Assembly (NCBI GenBank): GCA_013817465.1
Contig: JACDCP010000031.1
Coordinates: 1 to 15,712 of the forward strand
Direction: 5' to 3'
Source of the DNA: Gammaproteobacteria bacterium
GTDB taxonomy: Bacteria > Pseudomonadota > Gammaproteobacteria > Steroidobacterales > JACDCP01
DNA: 15,712 nucleotides
Under the pieces are notes generated by a model, which saw only the letters and a program-made list of their open reading frames with translations, ran no database searches and had not been told where the DNA came from. This document shows, piece by piece, positions 12,066 to 15,712 of the stretch. Position numbers and translations under genes: made by a program. Numbering within the stretch: position 1 is the first letter of the stretch; every line of letters begins with the position of its first letter.

Positions 12066-14456
12066 ATGCGCACCGGGCTCCAGCATGGATTTCGGTTGGG
12101 CGATCGCCTGATCCTGCCCTTGCAGGGCCGGATCATAGGTCCGGCCGGGCCGCGACACGTGCCGCCAAAAGCTATCGAGGTGCTGCTCTGCCTCGCGGAG
12201 GCACCCGGCGAAATGGTAACCCGGGAGCGCATCGTGCAGCGCGTCTGGGGCCGCTCGGCTGCCGGCGAATCACTGACCCACTGCATCAGCGAGCTGCGCC
12301 ATCATCTGGGGGACGATCCGCACCGGCCGCGCTACATCGAAACAGTCCCCAGGCGCGGCTACCGGCTCGTGGCGGCGGTCGAACCGGCCCCGGTATCGCC
12401 GCTGCCGGAATCGTCCAGGCCCACGGATACATTGCCGCCCTCGCGCCAGAAAAGCGTCGTGCTCGGCTTCATCGATGAGCTTCGCCGCCGCAAGGTGTTG
12501 CGTGTCGGGGCCGTCTATGCGGTCGTCGCCTGGCTCATCATTCAGGTCACGGGAGAGATGCTCAAGCCGTTCGGCATTCCCCCCTGGGCACATACTCTCG
12601 TTATAGTTTTGCTGTTGCTTGGTTTCCCCGCTGCGTTGCTTCTCGCCTGGGCGCTGGAGTTGACACCGCAGGGGCTCGTTCTCGATGCAGACGGGCGGCA
12701 CAGGACAGCCTCGCCCGGCAAGCGTGTCGACTATGTGGTGGTCGGCACGCTGCTGGTTGCCGTCGCAGTCCTCGGCTGGCACATGACCACGCGGGATGAG
12801 CGGCTGACGCCGACTGTCACAACGGCGGGTGCCGGCCTCGGAATGATCGGCGCACCGGCAAACTCGATCGCCGTCATGCCATTCGTGAGCATAGGCAGTG
12901 GTATCCAGGACGCCTATTTCGCCGATGGCCTGGCCGAGGAATTGCTCGGCTTGCTCGGCAAGCTGGAAGAGCTGAAGGTCGCCGCCCGCACTTCGTCGTT
13001 CTACTTCAGGAACAAAGATGTGGGTCTCGATGAGATTTCGAAGCGCCTCGGCGTCCGCCACATCCTGGAGGGCAGCGTGCGCCGCGAGGGCAATAATGTG
13101 CGCGTGCGCGCCGAGCTCGTCGATGCCGATACCGGTTTCAACGTCTGGTCGGCGACCTACGACCGCGAGCTCGAGGATATCTTCGCGATCCAGGACGACA
13201 TTGCCTCGGCCGTGGTCGATGAGCTGAAGCTCGTCCTGTCCGTGGAATCCGAGGCGCAGCTCGCCAGGCGTCCGACCGACGACGTCAGAGCGTATGACCT
13301 GTATTTGCGCGCACAGGGCCTGCGCAGGGCGGCAGGCAGCACAGCGGCGCTCGACGAAGCCCTGGCTATCTTTGACGAGGCCCTTGCCCTTGACCCAGGC
13401 TTCGCTTCCGCACACGCCGGAGTCTGTTTGGCTTATCTCGAAAAGTATGAGCGCAGTGCGGCGCAGCGCAGTTACGACGCCGCCGAGCAAGCCTGTCAAC
13501 GGGCGCTCGAGTTCAAGGGCACCGCCGCTGAGGTGCATACCGCTCTCGGCACGCTCTATCTCACATCGGGTGAGTATCACAAAGCGGGAAGTGAATTCGA
13601 CAGGGCTATCGAGCTCGATGAGCGATCGGTTGATGCGGCTCGCGGTCTGGCACAAACGCTCGCTGAGCTTCATAGGTTCGACGAGGCGGAAGAGGCTTTC
13701 CGGCACGCCATCGCGCTCGAGCCCGGTTACTGGGCGACTTATGAATCCGTCGGCGGCTTCTATTTTTCGCGCGGACGATACGGCGAGGCAGCCGATGCGT
13801 ATCGCCGACTCACGACGCTTCGGCCCGAATATGCCGACGGCTTCAGCCATCACGGCGCGGCTCAGCACGCGCAGGGCGATTTCAAGGCGGCCGCCGCCGC
13901 CTACAGGCACTCGCTCGAGCTCGCGCCTACCCGAGAGGCCTATTCGAACACGGGCACGATGTACTTCTATCTGGGTCGTCTCGATGCAGCGGCGGATATG
14001 TATCGCAAGGCCGCAGAGCTGGCACCCGAGGATCATCGTCTGTGGGGGAATCTTGCCGATGCCTATTTCGCCGACGAAGGGCGAAAGCAGGAAGCGCTCG
14101 AAGCCTACCGGATTGCCATCCGGCTCGCCGAGGCCCGGCTCGAGGTGAATCCGGCAGACCTGGAGACCTTGTCGCCGCTGGCGCATTATTACGCCAATAC
14201 AGGACAACCGGAGCGGGCGCTGCGGCTCCTGGAACAGGCGCTCGAGCTCGCGCCCGAATTTATGTACGTGCATTACGAAGCGGCTCTAGTGCATGCGCAG
14301 CTCGGCAACACGGAGCAAGCTTTGCGGGCCATCGAGAAGGCGGTGGAGCTCGGCTATCTTCCAGCCTTGCTACCCGCAGATCCGGGGTTGCGCTCACTCG
14401 CCGATGAAACGCGCTTCCTGGCTCTTGTAAACGATGGGCCGAAAACGGAAGTGTGA
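12066..14456 (+). CDS. Membrane one-component regulator: winged helix + TM + TolB-like + TPR
   Basis: A 796-residue protein. Residues 1-105 are an OmpR/PhoB-type winged helix (VTRERIVQRVWGR, SLTHCISELRHHLGDD, RYIETVPRRGYRLVA), as in CadC-like regulators. A conserved block DELRRRKVLRVGAVYAVVAW (138-157) leads into hydrophobic segments at about 148-164, 176-196 and 222-240. Residues 266-390 form the TolB-N/FlgO-like domain found in this class (SIAVMPF, DAYFADGLAEELLG, ILEGSVRREGNNVRVRAELV, IFAIQDDIASAVVDEL). Residues 408-790 are about ten TPR units (for example DEALAIFDEALALDPGFASA, EAEEAFRHAIALEPGYW). There is no receiver or kinase domain. The cytoplasmic winged helix probably responds to something sensed by the membrane and outer parts. 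Two small exported proteins follow after 21 bases, making them likely targets or partners. Confidence 0.88.
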   Translation: MRTGLQHGFRLGDRLILPLQGRIIGPAGPRHVPPKAIEVLLCLAEAPGEMVTRERIVQRVWGRSAAGESLTHCISELRHHLGDDPHRPRYIETVPRRGYRLVAAVEPAPVSPLPESSRPTDTLPPSRQKSVVLGFIDELRRRKVLRVGAVYAVVAWLIIQVTGEMLKPFGIPPWAHTLVIVLLLLGFPAALLLAWALELTPQGLVLDADGRHRTASPGKRVDYVVVGTLLVAVAVLGWHMTTRDERLTPTVTTAGAGLGMIGAPANSIAVMPFVSIGSGIQDAYFADGLAEELLGLLGKLEELKVAARTSSFYFRNKDVGLDEISKRLGVRHILEGSVRREGNNVRVRAELVDADTGFNVWSATYDRELEDIFAIQDDIASAVVDELKLVLSVESEAQLARRPTDDVRAYDLYLRAQGLRRAAGSTAALDEALAIFDEALALDPGFASAHAGVCLAYLEKYERSAAQRSYDAAEQACQRALEFKGTAAEVHTALGTLYLTSGEYHKAGSEFDRAIELDERSVDAARGLAQTLAELHRFDEAEEAFRHAIALEPGYWATYESVGGFYFSRGRYGEAADAYRRLTTLRPEYADGFSHHGAAQHAQGDFKAAAAAYRHSLELAPTREAYSNTGTMYFYLGRLDAAADMYRKAAELAPEDHRLWGNLADAYFADEGRKQEALEAYRIAIRLAEARLEVNPADLETLSPLAHYYANTGQPERALRLLEQALELAPEFMYVHYEAALVHAQLGNTEQALRAIEKAVELGYLPALLPADPGLRSLADETRFLALVNDGPKTEV

Positions 14457-14477
14457 TCACAACAGGAGTAGAAGAAC

Positions 14478-14939
14478 ATGACACATAAAAGAGCGCCGGC
14501 CAGGCTTCCGGCGCGCTATCTGGTTGCCAGTGCATGGATTGCACTCCTTTCGCTGGCCGCATGCCACACCGACCGTTCCACGCAGTACGGATCGGCGGAG
14601 ATGCCGCATCAGCTCGATATCGTCGCGGACGAAGAGGGCTGTCCGACAGATGTGAGGGCCCGTGACCAGAGCCCCTGCACTTCCGAGGGCGTTGAAGGCT
14701 TGTGCGTCCAGCCGGGCGACTGGCTGGTGTGGTCGGCGGAAGACGCCGAAGGGTTCCGGATCCGTTTCGAGAGAGAGCGCACACCGTTACGCAGGGACTG
14801 CGAAATGGCAACCAGTCAGGACCCGCTGCGTTGTCAGGTTGCGGAAGACGCAGCAGACGGCGTCTACAAATACTCGGTCTTTCTGCTGGGATGTGAAGAA
14901 GAGCTCGATCCGCGTATCATCGTCAGACGAGTGAGATAG
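14478..14939 (+). CDS. Six-cysteine lipoprotein of unrecognised family (paralogue 1)
   Basis: A 153-residue predicted lipoprotein. A positively charged start, a hydrophobic stretch (YLVASAWIALLSLAAC) and a lipobox LAAC with Cys29 are followed by a polar spacer. Besides Cys29 there are six cysteines (55, 67, 76, 108, 119, 139) in the mature domain. The domain shares the order CPT, PC, LCVQP, C, C, LLGC and the closing LDPRIIVRRVR with the next gene product, so the two are tandem paralogues. An even cysteine number suggests three disulfides, which would depend on an oxidant such as the DsbA encoded nearby. A good Shine-Dalgarno (AGGAG) lies about ten bases before the ATG. It begins 21 bases after the regulator stop and is likely in the same operon. 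I do not recognise the fold or function. Confidence 0.82.
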   Translation: MTHKRAPARLPARYLVASAWIALLSLAACHTDRSTQYGSAEMPHQLDIVADEEGCPTDVRARDQSPCTSEGVEGLCVQPGDWLVWSAEDAEGFRIRFERERTPLRRDCEMATSQDPLRCQVAEDAADGVYKYSVFLLGCEEELDPRIIVRRVR

Positions 14940-14981
14940 CTGGGACCTCAATGACAGTACAACAAGAAAGAAGGATACAAA

Positions 14982-15473
14982 ATGTACAAACGAGATACCC
15001 ACAATGGGTACACTGTCGCTCGCATAGCCGGTGTTCTGGTCGTATCCTTGCATGCTTCCGGTTCCGCCGCTCCGATCGACGAAGAATCAGAGTACGAAAG
15101 TCTTTTCGACACGAGCGCAGCCAGGAATCCGCACGTGGTGGTGGTCATTACAGAAGTCGATTCCCGCAACGTCCGCAGATGCCCGACCGAAGTGCTACCG
15201 AGCAACCCCTGCGAGGACGATCCGAAAGCGCTCTGCGTCAAGCCTCAGCAATACATCCGCTTTGAAGCCGATGACGGAGCGCCAATTTTCATTTTCTGGA
15301 AAGACCAGCATCCCATGACCGCCTGCCAGTCCATCGACTCGGACAAAAAACGGCTTTGCCATATCAAGAAAACCGCTGTCCCGGCTGGCAAGGCCGACCA
15401 GCCCTACGAATACGGCGTCGCGCGCCCCGGGTGTAAACCGCTCGATCCCCGCGTCATCGTCAAGATCCGATAG
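14982..15473 (+). CDS. Six-cysteine secreted protein of unrecognised family (paralogue 2)
   Basis: A 163-residue protein with an N-terminal hydrophobic stretch (VARIAGVLVVSLHASGSAA) that looks like a cleavable signal, with a cut near residue 29-30; there is no lipobox, so it should be soluble in the periplasm or secreted. Cysteines at 67, 77, 85, 115, 126 and 151 line up with those of the preceding lipoprotein, as do CPT, LCVKP, the F-(I/R)-I-F core and the ending LDPRVIVKIR. Spacings differ by only a few residues, except that the fifth-to-sixth interval is 25 here and 20 there. AAGGA about seven bases before the ATG is a good ribosome site. The 42-base gap to the previous gene suggests a shared transcript. 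Function unknown; a lipid-anchored/soluble pair of the same domain is notable. Confidence 0.8.
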   Translation: MYKRDTHNGYTVARIAGVLVVSLHASGSAAPIDEESEYESLFDTSAARNPHVVVVITEVDSRNVRRCPTEVLPSNPCEDDPKALCVKPQQYIRFEADDGAPIFIFWKDQHPMTACQSIDSDKKRLCHIKKTAVPAGKADQPYEYGVARPGCKPLDPRVIVKIR

Positions 15474-15524
15474 TGGCGCGTGCAAGCGGGTCACACCGGT
15501 CAGGTGCGATTGCGGTAGTCATTG

Positions 15525-15559
15525 GCGGAGGATGCTTCACCGCTCATGGCGCCCTCCGC
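15525..15559 (+). other. Weak inverted repeat after the six-cysteine genes
   Basis: GCGGAGG (15525-15531) and CCTCCGC (15553-15559) can pair with a 21-base loop. There is no T-tract, so it is at best a weak or factor-dependent transcript end for the regulator operon. The rest of 15474-15667 shows no coding signal and probably contains the left end of the insertion sequence that follows. Confidence 0.25.
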
Positions 15560-15667
15560 GGGATCCAAACCTGAGTGCTGAGAAAGTCGTGCCGCATCGT
15601 AAGCTTCCCCGTATGGGCGACAGGCGAAAAGGAGAGCTTTCTGGCATTTTATGTCCAGGAGGTTCCG

Positions 15668-15712
15668 ATGAGGAAGTCACGTTTTACGGAGACGCAGATC
15701 GTCGCGATTCTG
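15668..15712 (+). CDS. IS3-family transposase OrfA, first 15 codons (runs off the window)
   Basis: The peptide MRKSRFTETQIVAIL is the characteristic start of IS3-family OrfA proteins (helix-turn-helix of the HTH_Tnp_1 type). A strong Shine-Dalgarno (AGGAGG, five bases before the ATG) supports the start. The second frame encoding the DDE integrase (OrfB) should follow beyond the window by programmed frameshift. The left inverted repeat of the element must lie within the preceding 100 or so bases, but I could not place it without its right-hand partner. Confidence 0.72.
   Translation, partial: MRKSRFTETQIVAIL

Noticed and set aside
12270..14273. 667-codon minus-strand open frame under the regulator
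   Set aside because: The plus strand encodes an unmistakable winged helix, TolB-like domain and TPR repeats; the reverse frame is their shadow, with no motif of its own.
1..15712. CRISPR arrays, tRNA or rRNA genes, phage genes
   Set aside because: No regularly spaced direct repeats, no cloverleaf or rRNA-like sequence and no phage structural motifs were seen on either strand.

Overview
The window is GC-rich chromosomal DNA, most likely from a gammaproteobacterium. Two things suggest this: the order polA, small-RNA locus, engB, dihaem cytochrome c4, dsbA is the one I know from Pseudomonas-type genomes, and the protein families fit (LptM, TamB, membrane TolB/TPR regulators common in Steroidobacter/Woeseia-like lineages). 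The genus cannot be fixed from sequence alone.

Left part (1-4600): the C-terminal end of TamB runs in from the left and meets, tail to tail, a carboxylesterase/acyl-thioesterase. A hotdog-fold acyl-CoA thioesterase is divergent from the esterase and is followed by the tiny LPS-assembly lipoprotein LptM (50 codons) and a full-length DNA polymerase I. The polymerase keeps its 5'-nuclease and polymerase active sites but carries alanine where E. coli Pol I has the proofreading metal ligand Asp424.

Middle (4600-7510): the polA-engB spacer holds a long perfect hairpin, then what looks like a complete small-RNA gene. It has a sigma-E/AlgU-type promoter, three hairpins with C-rich loops and a strong intrinsic terminator, and it sits where Spot 42 (E. 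coli) and ErsA (Pseudomonas) are found. engB reads leftward. Divergent from it is a cytochrome c4 gene with a four-base overlap to a lipoprotein DsbA; both exported proteins have unusual long acidic, Pro/Ala-rich linkers. A second, related palindromic repeat fills the junction after dsbA and supplies the stop codon of the convergent gene.

Right-centre (7504-11887, minus strand): a tightly packed four-gene operon, in transcription order a fused double glycosyltransferase (TIGR04282-like plus TIGR04283-like), a sterol desaturase-family di-iron membrane enzyme, a TVP38/TMEM64 membrane protein and a mercuric-reductase-like flavoprotein. Overlapping stop/start codons couple two of the three junctions.

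Right end (12066-15712): a membrane one-component regulator (winged helix, membrane segments, TolB-like domain, TPR array) is followed by two small exported proteins. These are paralogues of each other with six matching cysteines and a shared C-terminal motif; I do not recognise the family. An IS3-family transposase gene starts at the right edge. The most interesting candidates are the C-loop small RNA, the regulator plus tandem six-cysteine proteins, and the altered proofreading site of Pol I.
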